DNA from: Catenulispora sp. GP43
GTDB taxonomy: Bacteria > Actinomycetota > Actinomycetes > Streptomycetales > Catenulisporaceae
Direction of reading: 5' to 3'
Length of the DNA: 64,000 bases
Assembly: GCF_041260665.1 (NCBI RefSeq)
Contig: NZ_JBGCCT010000002.1
Location: 434,001 to 498,000, forward strand
Program-made: the position numbers and the translations under genes
Part shown: in pieces, positions 52,293 through 60,336 of the stretch
Layout: each line of letters opens with the position of its first letter
How positions within the stretch are numbered: position 1 is the stretch's first letter
Notes under the pieces: generated by a model
The model's database searches: none
Told to the model about the DNA's origin: nothing
The model's input: the letters and a program-made list of their open reading frames with translations, nothing else

Positions 52293-54379
52293 CAGGCGGC
52301 CCTCCGGTCGGAGCGGGGTCGGTTGCCGTGCACCGCCGCGGTGAGCGCGTCGGCGGCGAGATCGGTGAGGGGCAGGTGGTCGGCGCCCAGATCGGCGGCC
52401 AGGCGCCCGGCCAGCCCCAGGCGGACCGGGCCGGCCTCGCAGTCCACGACGACGGCCGTGCCGCCCAGGGCCGCGACAGCCTGGCGGAGGTGGGCCGCGG
52501 CGCGGCGGGTGTCGGCGAGGGGGTCCTTCGAGTGCGAGGCCTGGGTGGCGCGGCCGTCGGTGACGACCAGGACCAGGGGCCGCCGGTCCGGGTCGCGCAT
52601 GCGCTCGACGCGCAGGACGTCCGCGGCCTGGAGCAGACCGGCGGCCAGCGGGGTGCGGCCGCCGGTGGGCAGCGAGGCCAGCCGGGCGGCGCCGGCGTCG
52701 ACGGACCAGGTGGGCGGCAGCGCGACCTCGGCGGTGCGGCCGCGGAAGGTCACCAGGCCGACCTTGTCACGGCGCTGGTAGGCGTCCAGGAGCAGCGAGA
52801 GGATCGCGCCCTTGACGGCGGCCATGCGCTGGCGGGCGGCCATGGACCCGGAGGCATCGACCGCGAACAGGACGAGATTGCCTTCCCGGCCCTCGCGGAT
52901 CGGCTCGCGGAGGTCCTCGGAGCGCAGACGCAGAGCGCCGTCGCGACGGCCCCGGGCGACCTGCTGGGGCGCGGCGGCGTGGACGGTCGCGATCAGATGG
53001 AGGCCGCGCGCGCCGGGGCGGGCGCCGACCGAGCGGCCGCCGGCGGCGCGGGCTCGGGAGCGGCGGCCTTCGGCGCCGGTGCCGACGCCTTCGACCTGGA
53101 GCAGGCGGGCTTTGAAGGGCTCAGTGGCAGTGGCGGCGGGCTGCTCGCGCGACGATCCGGACACTTGCTTCTGCTCAGCGGGTGATTCGCCGGTCGAGGC
53201 ACCGACCGAGGGCTCAGGCTCGGCACCGTTGGACGGGCCGCCGGAAGTATCGCCACCGTTGGAACCGCCGCCGCCGTCAGGACCGCCGCCGCCGTCAGGA
53301 CCGCCGCCGCCGTCGGGCCCACCGCCGCCGTCGGGCCCACCGGAACCGGGACCGGGATCAGGATCCTCATCCCCGTCGTCCATGGCCTCGTCCAGCCGCT
53401 CCTCGTCCAGGCCCGGCGCGTCGAACGGATGCCGCCGCCGGCGGTGCGGCAGCGCCAGCATCGCGGCCTGCCGCACGTCCTCGGCGATCACCACGTCGCG
53501 CCCGGCCCAGGCCGCGAGCGCGGTCGCGGCCCGTGCCGTCACCAGGTCCGCGCGCATCCCGTCGACCTCGAACGCCGCACAGATCCGAGTGACTCGCAGC
53601 AGTTCGGCCTCCGGGAGCACCACGGAGGGCAGCAGGGCGCGCGCCGCCTCGATGCGTGCGGCCGTCTCCTTGTCCGCCTGCTCCCAGGCCGCTGCGAAGC
53701 CCTCGGGGTCGGCCTCGTAGGCCAGGCGGCGGCGGACCACCTCGGCGCGCTCGGCCGGGTCGCGGCTGGCGCGGACTTCGACGGTCAGGCCGAACCGGTC
53801 CAGCAGCTGCGGGCGCAGTTCGCCCTCTTCGGGGTTCATGGTGCCGACGAGCAGGAAGCGCGCCGCGTGCCGGACCGAGACGCCTTCGCGCTCGACGTGC
53901 GCGACGCCCATCGCGGCGGCGTCCAGGAGCAGGTCCACGAGGTGGTCGTGCAGGAGGTTGACCTCGTCCACGTACAGCAGGCCGCGGTGCGCGGCGGCCA
54001 GCAGGCCGGGTTCGTAGGCGGCGACGCCGGAGGCCAGGACCTTCTCCAGGTCCAGGGAGCCCACGAGGCGGTCCTCGGTGGCGCCGACCGGGAGCTCGAT
54101 CAGGCGCGCCGGGCGGGACCGGGCCGCCGTGGCGCCGGGGAGGTGCGGGCCGTCCGGGCAGGCCGGGTCGGGGGTCGCGGGGTCACACGAGAACCGACAG
54201 CTCGGGACCACGGCGATCTGCGGGAGCACGGCGGCCAGGGCGCGCACGATCGTCGACTTGGCAGTGCCCTTCTCCCCGCGCACGAGCACGCCGCCGACGG
54301 CCGGGGACACGGCGTTCAGCAGCAGGGCCAGCCGCAGGTCGTCGAGCCCGACGACGGCGGTGAACGGGTACGGCGGCAC
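52292..54379 (-). CDS. Fused ChlI/ChlD-type AAA+-VWA chelatase subunit (putative cobaltochelatase)
   Basis: 695 residues, GTG start with GAGGAG upstream; first gene after the B12 riboswitch. N-terminal AAA+ ATPase (Walker [10 protein letters not shown] at 35-43; [21 protein letters not shown] with Walker [21 protein letters not shown]) joined by a Gly/Pro/Asp linker from 18-bp repeats to a C-terminal VWA domain with an intact MIDAS (FAVDASGSM at ~505, and LVVTDGRAT). It resembles the motor subunits of class I chelatases. The large catalytic subunit CobN is not in the window; it may be elsewhere on the chromosome. Confidence 0.9.
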   Translation of the reverse strand: MPPYPFTAVVGLDDLRLALLLNAVSPAVGGVLVRGEKGTAKSTIVRALAAVLPQIAVVPSCRFSCDPATPDPACPDGPHLPGATAARSRPARLIELPVGATEDRLVGSLDLEKVLASGVAAYEPGLLAAAHRGLLYVDEVNLLHDHLVDLLLDAAAMGVAHVEREGVSVRHAARFLLVGTMNPEEGELRPQLLDRFGLTVEVRASRDPAERAEVVRRRLAYEADPEGFAAAWEQADKETAARIEAARALLPSVVLPEAELLRVTRICAAFEVDGMRADLVTARAATALAAWAGRDVVIAEDVRQAAMLALPHRRRRHPFDAPGLDEERLDEAMDDGDEDPDPGPGSGGPDGGGGPDGGGGPDGGGGPDGGGGSNGGDTSGGPSNGAEPEPSVGASTGESPAEQKQVSGSSREQPAATATEPFKARLLQVEGVGTGAEGRRSRARAAGGRSVGARPGARGLHLIATVHAAAPQQVARGRRDGALRLRSEDLREPIREGREGNLVLFAVDASGSMAARQRMAAVKGAILSLLLDAYQRRDKVGLVTFRGRTAEVALPPTWSVDAGAARLASLPTGGRTPLAAGLLQAADVLRVERMRDPDRRPLVLVVTDGRATQASHSKDPLADTRRAAAHLRQAVAALGGTAVVVDCEAGPVRLGLAGRLAADLGADHLPLTDLAADALTAAVHGNRPRSDRRAA
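53262..53333. repeat. 18-bp tandem repeat, 4 units, in the chelatase linker
   Basis: Four 18-bp units around (G)GACCGCCGCCGCCGTCA encode GPDGGG-type residues between the AAA+ and VWA domains. Confidence 0.9.
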
Positions 54380-54431
54380 GCCGGATCAGCTCCTCACGGG
54401 TATCCACGCCCGACAGGTCTCCTCACGAGAA

Positions 54432-54451
54432 CACGCCGCGGGGGCGGCGTG
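54432..54451 (-). promoter_or_regulatory. Hairpin downstream of the B12 aptamer (expression platform candidate)
   Basis: CACGCCGC and GCGGCGTG pair over a four-base loop, between the aptamer and the chelatase start. No T-run follows on the minus strand, and GTGAGGAG Shine-Dalgarno-like sequences lie just beyond it, so translational control is more likely than attenuation. Confidence 0.5.
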
Positions 54452-54454
54452 CCT

Positions 54455-54640
54455 GGGGCGGTCGTAGTCTCCTGACTCTCAGATCCGCGCGCCTGCCCGG
54501 CCTTCCCAGAACACTGATGTTCCAGTGGCATCTCAAGCGGGAGGCACTCCCTGATCACAGTGGCGGGACCGCTCCGGATTCGCACCGGATTCCTGCCGAC
54601 CGTCCCGCGTGCAGCATCCCGCAGCGATCACCGGCCGTCA
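54455..54640 (-). ncRNA. Cobalamin (B12) riboswitch
   Basis: Read on the minus strand, the conserved core is present: GGAATCCGGTGCGAATCCGG (54571-54590), then GGTCCCGCCACTGTGATCAG with the B12 box GCCACTG, a variable stem (CCACTGGAACATCAGTG), and the 3' GTCAGGAGAC element near 54465-54475. It precedes the chelatase/cobO/cobB operon by about 75 bases. Adenosylcobalamin binding would switch the operon off. Outer boundaries are approximate. Confidence 0.93.
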
Positions 54641-54695
54641 AACCGCGTCCGGACGGCGCCGGGTGGCGCGATGTCCGGATGTATCCCTCAATGGG

Positions 54696-54875
54696 ATGGT
54701 GAGCGATCGACAGCGCAGACCCCGTGTCCTGGGTGAATACGAGCTGGACGGCGGGGCGTTCGCCCTGGCGCGGGGTGAGCAACGCGACACGCCCGCCCCC
54801 GGGCAGCGGCTGCCGGCGCTCGGCCGGCCCGGGACGCTGTGGCGGGCGGTGCTGCGCCGGATCCGGACGGGCTGA
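54696..54875 (+). CDS. Possible small ORF, 59 residues
   Basis: ATG at 54696 opens a 59-residue frame (MVSDRQRRPRVLGEYELDGG...) lying between the riboswitch and the SUOX-like gene. No clear Shine-Dalgarno and no recognised family; the Arg-rich C-terminus is typical of chance high-GC reading. Apart from it and the riboswitch, the stretch 54380-54910 holds nothing I recognise. Confidence 0.25.
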   Translation: MVSDRQRRPRVLGEYELDGGAFALARGEQRDTPAPGQRLPALGRPGTLWRAVLRRIRTG

Positions 54876-54910
54876 GGAGCCGGCCGGACGGGACTACAGC
54901 CGGGACGGGA

Positions 54911-55558
54911 CTACAGCGGAGGCCCGTCGCCGGGGTCCTCCTGGTAGGAGTACCGCTGTTCCCGCCACGGGTCGCCGATGTTGTGGTACCCGCGCTCCTC
55001 CCAGAACCCGCGGCGGTCCTCGGTGAGGTACTCGATGCCCCGGACCCACTTGGGCCCTTTCCAGGCGTACCGGTGCGGCAGGATCAGCCGCAGCGGGAAG
55101 CCGTGCTCGGGGGTGAGCGGCGCGCCGTCGTGGTGGGTGGCGAACACGACGTCCTCCCGGAGCAGGTCCTCCAGGCGCAGGTTCGAGCTGTAGCCGTACT
55201 CGGCCCAGACGGTGACGTGCGTCGCATCCGGGGCCGGCGGCGCCAGGTCCAGGATGGTGCGGCCGGAGACACCGCGCCAGGACGCGTCCAGCATCGTGAA
55301 CTTGGTGACGCAGTGGAAGTCGGCGACCACCTCGACGGTCGGCAGGGCGCCGAACTCCTCGTGGAACCAGATCGCCTCCTCGCCGTCGGCGGTGGCCCCG
55401 GTGACCCGGAAGTCCCAGCTCGCGGGCTTGAAGCGGGGCACCGGGCCGTAGTGCAGCACCGGCCACTCGCCACGCTGCATGCGCTGGCCCGGGGGGAGCC
55501 GGCCGTCCGCCGGCGCCGTCCCGGCGTCTGTGTCCACCCCTGATCCCGGCTGCCCCAT
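54911..55558 (-). CDS. Sulfite-oxidase-like molybdopterin-dependent oxidoreductase
   Basis: 215 residues from ATG 55558 (an ATG at 55567 adds three). Oxidored_molyb domain: RVTGATADGEEAIWFHEEF, the Mo-coordinating cysteine at 83 in VVADFHCVTKFTMLDASWRGV, VTVWAEYGYSSNLRLEDLL and the C-terminal FPLRLILPHRYAWKGPKWVRGIEY. No dimerisation domain and no signal peptide, so it is a short cytoplasmic YedY/SUOX-fold protein. Redox partner and substrate are not known. Divergent from the iron-controlled bfd gene. Confidence 0.87.
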   Translation of the reverse strand: MGQPGSGVDTDAGTAPADGRLPPGQRMQRGEWPVLHYGPVPRFKPASWDFRVTGATADGEEAIWFHEEFGALPTVEVVADFHCVTKFTMLDASWRGVSGRTILDLAPPAPDATHVTVWAEYGYSSNLRLEDLLREDVVFATHHDGAPLTPEHGFPLRLILPHRYAWKGPKWVRGIEYLTEDRRGFWEERGYHNIGDPWREQRYSYQEDPGDGPPL

Positions 55559-55622
55559 GGAGACCATCGTCCCAGATGTGGTGCACGGCACGTACCGCGG
55601 GGACTTGGCACGCGGGCGATAG

Positions 55623-55641
55623 GTAGCTTAGGCTCCCCTAA
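55623..55641 (+). promoter_or_regulatory. Iron box (DmdR/IdeR-type) upstream of bfd
   Basis: The 19-mer GTAGCTTAGGCTCCCCTAA matches the actinobacterial iron-box consensus TTAGGTTAGGCTCACCTAA at 16 of 19 positions, 47 bases before the bfd start. Iron-bound DmdR1/IdeR would bind here and repress transcription when iron is plentiful. Confidence 0.8.
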
Positions 55642-55688
55642 GTCCCATTGATCGCCCCTGGCGACCCCGCTGACAGCCGGAGCCCCGC

Positions 55689-55994
55689 TTGTACGCCTGC
55701 ATATGCCACGCGGTCACCACCGCCGAGGTGGACGCCGCCGTCGCGCTCGGTGCCAAGTCCGTCAAGCAGGTCCGCAAGGCCACCGGGGCGGGTTCGGCGT
55801 GCGGGACGTGCGTGAAGCGGCTGAGCTGCCTGCTCGCCGCCGCGCGGGTCGCCGACTCGGCGCCGGCGGACGTCATGCCCGAGGCCGAGCGGCTGCCGGA
55901 GGCGGCTCCGGCCCCGGTCCCCGCCGCACGCCCGGCGACCCCGGTCTTCCAGCACGCGCCGCACTGCCCGGCCGCGGTGCCCGCCCTGGGCTGA
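55689..55994 (+). CDS. bfd: Bacterioferritin-associated ferredoxin (Bfd), extended C-terminus
   Basis: 101 residues, TTG start with GGAG six bases upstream. [2Fe-2S] cysteines: CIC at 4-6 (YACICHAVT) and CGTC at 38-41 (GSACGTCVKRL), the Cys-X-Cys plus CxxC pattern of Bfd. Residues 60-101 are a Pro/Ala-rich tail not found in the ~64-residue family norm. Bfd delivers electrons to ferritin-core Fe(III) and releases Fe(II). Its iron box and position 119 bp before bacterioferritin fit iron mobilisation under low iron. Confidence 0.88.
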   Translation: MYACICHAVTTAEVDAAVALGAKSVKQVRKATGAGSACGTCVKRLSCLLAAARVADSAPADVMPEAERLPEAAPAPVPAARPATPVFQHAPHCPAAVPALG

Positions 55995-56113
55995 TCCCGG
56001 ACGCTCCCGAGCCGCCCCGGCCTGATCCGGCGTGCCCCGGGGCTCCCCGTTCGGAGCAATCCGCGCACACACCGTTACCCCCGGGGTCGGCCGCTCTGGC
56101 AATATCGGACGCC

Positions 56114-56593
56114 ATGCAGGGTGACAAGGACATCATCGCGTTCCTCAACGAGCAGCTCACGGCCGAACTGACGGCGATCAACCAGTACTGGCTGCACTAC
56201 AAACTGCAGGAAGACCGCGGCTGGAAGAAGCTCGCCGAGTACACCCGCAGCGAGTCCATCGACGAGATGAAGCACGCGGACAAGCTCGCCGAGCGCATCA
56301 TCTTCCTGGACGGGCTGCCCAACTTCCAGAAACTGTTCCCGCTGGAGATCGGCCACAGCGTCACCGAGATGTTCCAGGCCGACATGAAGGTCGAGGTCGC
56401 GGCGGTCGAGCGGCTGCGCAACGGGATCAAGCTGATGCGCGAGCGCGGGGACGTCACGTCGGCGAACCTCTTCGAGGAGATCCTGGCCGACGAGGAACAC
56501 CACATCGACTACCTGGAGACCCAGCTGGACCTGATCGGCCAGCTCGGGGAGCCGCTGTACATCGCGCAGCTGGTGGAGCAGCCGGACTCCTGA
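56114..56593 (+). CDS. bfr: Bacterioferritin
   Basis: 159 residues from ATG 56114, normal length. Ferroxidase ligands are in place: Glu18 (LTAELTAINQYW), Glu51 and His54 (SESIDEMKHAD), Glu94 (KVEVAAVERL), Glu127 and His130 (LADEEHHIDYLE). Met52 in the same helix as Glu51 is the haem ligand. Stores iron as a 24-mer with haem at subunit interfaces. No iron box was seen in the 119-bp gap after bfd, so it may be read from the bfd promoter or have its own. Confidence 0.95.
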   Translation: MQGDKDIIAFLNEQLTAELTAINQYWLHYKLQEDRGWKKLAEYTRSESIDEMKHADKLAERIIFLDGLPNFQKLFPLEIGHSVTEMFQADMKVEVAAVERLRNGIKLMRERGDVTSANLFEEILADEEHHIDYLETQLDLIGQLGEPLYIAQLVEQPDS

Positions 56594-56729
56594 GTCCCGG
56601 TCTTCGGGCCCGGACCGTTCGGCCCGGACCGTTGCCCCGTTCGGGACGCCCCTGAGGGCATCCCTGAGACCGCCCCCGGGAACATCCCGGGCAGCACCCT
56701 GATGCGCCGTCACCGAGCGGCGTGTGACC

Positions 56730-57818
56730 ATGGCTGGCATGGTCCGACCGTCCTCCCCGCGCCCGGCCGCCGTCGGTCCGCTGCTGGTGGCCGTCGGCGT
56801 CGTGGTGGTGACGGCGCTCGACGGCCCCAGCCCCGCCGACCAGATCCGGGCCCTGGTACCGCTGGCGGCGGTGCTGCTCGGCATGGGGCTGCTGCTGCGC
56901 GACCTGGCCGCCGAGCGGCGGGGGGCCTGGCTCGACGCCTCGGACCGGCACCGCCGCCCGGTCGACGCCCGTACCGCGGTCGGCGCCCTGGTCATCGGTG
57001 GCGCGCTGGTGCGGCTGCTGAGCAACGGAGCGTCCCTGACGGCGGAGACCAGCGCGGTCATCGCGGCGCTCATCCTCTTCTGCGGCGGGGTGCTGATCGC
57101 CCTGCCGTATCTGCTGCGGGTACTGCGGGATCTGGACGCCGAGCGTGCCGAACGCGTCCGCGCGCAGCAGTTCGCCGAGGTCGCGGCGCACATGCACGAC
57201 TCGGTCCTGCACACGCTGACCCTGATCCAGCGTGCTGATCCCGGCGAGGTCGCCGGGCTCGCGCGGGCCCAGGAACGGGAGCTGCGGGCCTGGCTGTACG
57301 ACCGCAGGGGCCGGGCCCTGGACGCGGAGGCGCCGGAGACGTTCGCCGCGGCGCTGCGGTCGGCGGCGGCCGAGGTGGAGGACCGGCACGGGGCGCGGAT
57401 CGACGTGGTCGCGGTCGGCGACACCGAGCTCGGGGACGGACTGGCCGCCTGCGTCGCGGCCGCCCGCGAGGCGCTGGTCAACGCGGCCAAATACGCCGGC
57501 GGCGCACCGATCTCGGTGTTCGCGGAGGTCGAGGCCGAGGCGGCCGGGGGCCGGCGGATCGAGGTGTTCGTCCGCGACCGCGGGCCCGGGTTCGACCTCG
57601 GCGCGGTCGGCGCGGACCGGATGGGGATCAGGGAGTCGATCGTCGGGCGGATGGCCCGGCACGGGGGGCATGGCGAGGTGCGGACGGCGCTCGGTGCCGG
57701 GACCGAGGTACGGCTGGAGATGCGGTCGGAGGCGCGGGCCGAGGCGCGGCCTGAGATGCGACCGGAGACGCGCCCGGAGTCCCGTTCGGAGCTGCGTTCG
57801 GAGATGGAAGATGACTGA
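56730..57818 (+). CDS. NarL-type two-component sensor histidine kinase
   Basis: 362 residues from ATG 56730 (GTG 56724 and ATG 56739 are alternatives). Four membrane helices in two pairs (~10-32, 40-56, 83-100, 107-130), then a HisKA_3-like segment with the phospho-acceptor in VAAHMHDSVLHTLTLIQ, and a HATPase domain (AAREALVNAAKYAG, VRDRGPGFDLGAVG, GIRESIVGRMARHGG). The C-terminus carries seven EMRS/EARP-type repeats of four residues. The gene overlaps its response regulator by 8 bp. The signal is unknown. Confidence 0.9.
   Translation: MAGMVRPSSPRPAAVGPLLVAVGVVVVTALDGPSPADQIRALVPLAAVLLGMGLLLRDLAAERRGAWLDASDRHRRPVDARTAVGALVIGGALVRLLSNGASLTAETSAVIAALILFCGGVLIALPYLLRVLRDLDAERAERVRAQQFAEVAAHMHDSVLHTLTLIQRADPGEVAGLARAQERELRAWLYDRRGRALDAEAPETFAAALRSAAAEVEDRHGARIDVVAVGDTELGDGLAACVAAAREALVNAAKYAGGAPISVFAEVEAEAAGGRRIEVFVRDRGPGFDLGAVGADRMGIRESIVGRMARHGGHGEVRTALGAGTEVRLEMRSEARAEARPEMRPETRPESRSELRSEMEDD
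57717..57800. repeat. 12-bp tandem repeat, 7 units, at the kinase 3' end
   Basis: Seven 12-bp units starting GAG encode the E-x-R-x charged tail of the histidine kinase; units differ at several bases, so this repeat is older than those in thiE or cobC. Confidence 0.8.
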
Positions 57819-58479
57819 TCCCCTGCCGATCACCGTGGTCCTCGTCGACGACCACCAGATGTTCCGGGCCGGCGTGCGATCCGAGCTGTGCCGGGCCGCC
57901 GAGGCCGCGGGGACGGCGATCGAGATCGTCGGCGAGGCGGGCGACACGGAGCGGGCCGTGGAGGTCGTCGCGGCGACCCGGCCGCGGGTCGTGCTGCTCG
58001 ACGTGCACCTGCCGGGCGGCGGTGGGGTCGAAGTGCTCGCGCGGACGGCGGCGGCGCTGCCGGAGACCCGGTTCCTCGCGCTGTCCGTGTCGGACGCGGC
58101 CGAGGACGTCATCGCGGTCATCCGGGCCGGGGCGCGGGGATACGTCACCAAGTCCATCAGCGGGGCCGAGCTCGCCGACGCGGTGCGGCGGGTGGCCGAG
58201 GGCGACGCCTTCTTCTCGCCGCGGCTGGCCGGGTTCGTGCTCGACGCGTTCTCCGGCGGCGGGACGGCCGCACGCGACGAGGAACTGGACCGGCTGACGC
58301 CGCGCGAGCGGGAGGTGCTGCGCTACATCGCGCGGGGCTACGCGTACAAGGAGGTCGCGCGCGAGTTAGTCATCTCCGTCAAGACCGTCGAGACGCACGT
58401 GTCCTCGGTGCTGCGCAAACTGCAACTGTCGAACCGCCGGGAGCTCACCCGGTGGGCGAGCGACCGGCGGTTGGCGTGA
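57811..58479 (+). CDS. NarL/FixJ-family response regulator
   Basis: 222 residues from ATG 57811. Receiver domain: VVLVDDHQMFRAGVRSEL (acidic pair), phospho-acceptor Asp in VVLLDVHLPGGGG, Thr/Ser and Lys in ALSVSD and YVTKSISG. LuxR-type HTH at the C-terminus: LTPREREVLRYIARGYAYKEVARELVISVKTVETHVSSVLRKLQL. Partner of the overlapping kinase gene. Confidence 0.94.
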   Translation: MTDPLPITVVLVDDHQMFRAGVRSELCRAAEAAGTAIEIVGEAGDTERAVEVVAATRPRVVLLDVHLPGGGGVEVLARTAAALPETRFLALSVSDAAEDVIAVIRAGARGYVTKSISGAELADAVRRVAEGDAFFSPRLAGFVLDAFSGGGTAARDEELDRLTPREREVLRYIARGYAYKEVARELVISVKTVETHVSSVLRKLQLSNRRELTRWASDRRLA

Positions 58480-58492
58480 CCATCGGCGCGGT

Positions 58493-59056
58493 CTAGAACC
58501 GGAGGTCCCCCGGGCCGGTGGAGACGATCGTCTGGCTCAGGAAGGCCTGGCTGCCGTCGCAGGGCTGGCCGGCGGTGGGCTTGTCGGCCTCGTCGAGGGT
58601 GATGGTGAGGGTGAAGCCGCCCGAGGCACCCCGGTAGGAGCCGGTGCCCGAGCCGGTCACGACCGGGACGTGCTGGGTGACGGCGATGCTGCCGGAGCAG
58701 GTGGCCGGGTCGGACGGGAACCGGTGGGCCATCGCGGCGACGAAGGCCTTGTCGATCGCGGCGATGTCCAGGCGGAACGTGCCGTGCTGGAGGCGCAGTT
58801 CCAACTGGCTGTTGTGCTCGGGGTTGACCGAGCCGTCGGGGTTGACGCTGACGGCCTGGCCGTAGTCGCCGACCGCGCCGGTGACGATGACCTGCTCGGT
58901 GGGTCCGTCGTCGGTCGTGTACGCGGTCAGGTGGGCCGCGGTCGGCGCCGCGGCGGGCTTGGCGGACGCGGCGGCGGCAGAGCAGCCCAGGATGGTCACG
59001 AGGCCGAGGCCCAGGGCCGCGGTGGCGCCGGTGATGGTGAAGCGCTTGTTCGTCAT
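58493..59056 (-). CDS. Secreted lipoprotein-like protein of unknown function
   Basis: 187 residues from ATG 59056. Signal sequence with lipobox-like ILGC (TAALGLGLVTILGC), an Ala/Pro linker, then a beta-rich domain (QVIVTGAVGDYGQAVSVNPDG, HGTFRLDIAAIDKAFVAAMAHRFPSD, GTGSYRGASGGFTLTITLDE) with a cysteine pair. It faces the NarL-type system, with 13 bp between the stops, and may be unrelated to it. Confidence 0.72.
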   Translation of the reverse strand: MTNKRFTITGATAALGLGLVTILGCSAAAASAKPAAAPTAAHLTAYTTDDGPTEQVIVTGAVGDYGQAVSVNPDGSVNPEHNSQLELRLQHGTFRLDIAAIDKAFVAAMAHRFPSDPATCSGSIAVTQHVPVVTGSGTGSYRGASGGFTLTITLDEADKPTAGQPCDGSQAFLSQTIVSTGPGDLRF

Positions 59057-59149
59057 GCCTGCCACTGTCGCCGCGACCGGGTCGTCCGCGGATCGGGGAC
59101 GGACCCCGGTCTTGCCCCGATGTCGCCCTGATCGGACCCTGATGAGGGT

Positions 59150-59893
59150 TCAGGCCGGGACACCGAGCGTCAGGTAGCCGAAGCCGAACACGTCGCGGGT
59201 GCCGCGCAGCCAGATCGAGAGGTGCTCGTCGAGTTTCGCCCGCAGATCGGCGGCCTCGGGATGGCCGGGGTTGGCGAGCAGCCACTCCTCGGCGTCGGCA
59301 GCGTACCGGGACTCGAACTCCTCCCACTCACCGCGGGTCGCGGTCTCCACCCGCAGCGGCCGGAACCCGGCGGCGACGGCCGCGTCGACGACGTCGGGCA
59401 GATACAGGCACTCCTCGACGGTCATCCCCGGCCACATCGCAGCAAGCTGCGAATCGGTGGGCGTCCGCTCCCAGACCTCGCAGCCGAACAGCAGCCGGCC
59501 GCCGGAGCACACGCGGGCCCGCAGCGCTTTCAGGGCCTCGGGAATCGAGCCGAAGGCCTGATACGCGCCCAGGCTGAGGACGAGGTCGGCCGGCTCGGCG
59601 TGGTCGGCGGCCGAGCCCTCGACGAACACGGCCCGGCCGGACAGAGCGCGCTCGGCGGCCAGCGCGCGCCCGCGGACGATGTCGGGCCCGTGGACGTCGA
59701 TGCCAGTCCCCCGGGCCCCCGGCACCGCGGCCAGCACCCGCAACAGGAACTCGCCCCAGCCGGACCCGTAGTCGACGACGGTGGCCGGGGCGCGGGCGGC
59801 CAACTCGGCGGCCAGACGGCCGGCGCGGCCGGCGGACAGGGGGCCGTGGAAATCCAGGCGGGCGCTGGTGCCGAGCTTGGGAGGTGTGGTCAT
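59150..59893 (-). CDS. Class I SAM-dependent methyltransferase
   Basis: 247 residues from ATG 59893 (a TTG at 59902 adds three). Motif I is VVDYGSGWGEFLLRVLA, motif II GTGIDVHGPDI, and DLVLSLGAYQAFGSIPEALKALRARV holds the post-I and helix D region; ends in FGFGYLTLGVPA. Resembles generic cyclopropane/ubiquinone-type small-molecule methyltransferases common in actinobacteria. Substrate unknown. Confidence 0.85.
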   Translation of the reverse strand: MTTPPKLGTSARLDFHGPLSAGRAGRLAAELAARAPATVVDYGSGWGEFLLRVLAAVPGARGTGIDVHGPDIVRGRALAAERALSGRAVFVEGSAADHAEPADLVLSLGAYQAFGSIPEALKALRARVCSGGRLLFGCEVWERTPTDSQLAAMWPGMTVEECLYLPDVVDAAVAAGFRPLRVETATRGEWEEFESRYAADAEEWLLANPGHPEAADLRAKLDEHLSIWLRGTRDVFGFGYLTLGVPA

Positions 59894-59953
59894 GAGCGCC
59901 AAGTGGTAGCAGACGGCGCGCAGCGGGGGCGACGGGTTTTCTGCCGGTGAGCG

Positions 59954-60196
59954 CTACAGAAACGCGATGCCCAAGCCGATGGCCACGGTACCGGCCACCA
60001 TGAAGAACCCGCCGACCAGCCGGGGGAAGACGGCCGTCATGAACGGACCCAACCCGTCGGGCATGCTCGCCACGAGCTTGGTCTGGCCGACGAGCTCCAT
60101 CATCGTGTCGACGGCGCCCCCGACGTTGAACGCGAGCACGGTGCCCAGCCCCAAGACCAGGACGCCCCACCCGATGAGGAAAACCAGCCCCCCCAT
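59954..60196 (-). CDS. Small two-helix membrane protein
   Basis: 80 residues from ATG 60196 with a strong GGGGGAG-type upstream sequence; the frame extends to 60259 but that part is encoded by CAACTG repeats and lacks an RBS. Two membrane helices (VFLIGWGVLVLGLGTVLAF and GGFFMVAGTVAIGLGIAFL) flank a ~30-residue loop. No family recognised. Confidence 0.6.
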   Translation of the reverse strand: MGGLVFLIGWGVLVLGLGTVLAFNVGGAVDTMMELVGQTKLVASMPDGLGPFMTAVFPRLVGGFFMVAGTVAIGLGIAFL

Positions 60197-60279
60197 GCTC
60201 CCCCCGTCCCCTGCTACTGCAACTGCAACTGCAACTGCCGTCGATTCGGCCCCAACCATCGTGCCACCGAAAACACAAC

Positions 60280-60307
60280 GCCGCCCGACCGAATCCGGTC
60301 AGGCGGC
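60280..60307 (-). terminator. Rho-independent terminator after the HNH-like gene
   Basis: GCCGCC-GACCG / CGGTC-GGCGGC stem around AATC; on the minus strand the stem is followed by GTTGTGTTTTCGG, a T-rich run, 30 bases past the HNH-like gene's stop. Confidence 0.8.
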
Positions 60308-60336
60308 GCCGCTGTATCAGAGCCCTGATCAGCCGC

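Noticed and set aside
53262-53333. Regularly repeated short units that could suggest a CRISPR array or satellite
   Set aside because: Units are contiguous with no unique spacers, inside an open frame, and encode a Gly-rich linker.
55995-56113. Iron box directly before bacterioferritin
   Set aside because: No TTAGGnnnGCCTAA-like sequence could be found in the gap; only the box before bfd is credible.
56594-56729. GC-rich direct repeats (GCCCGGACCGTT twice) and a CCCGGG hairpin after bfr
   Set aside because: Short and common for this base composition; no T-run, no adjacent site with meaning.
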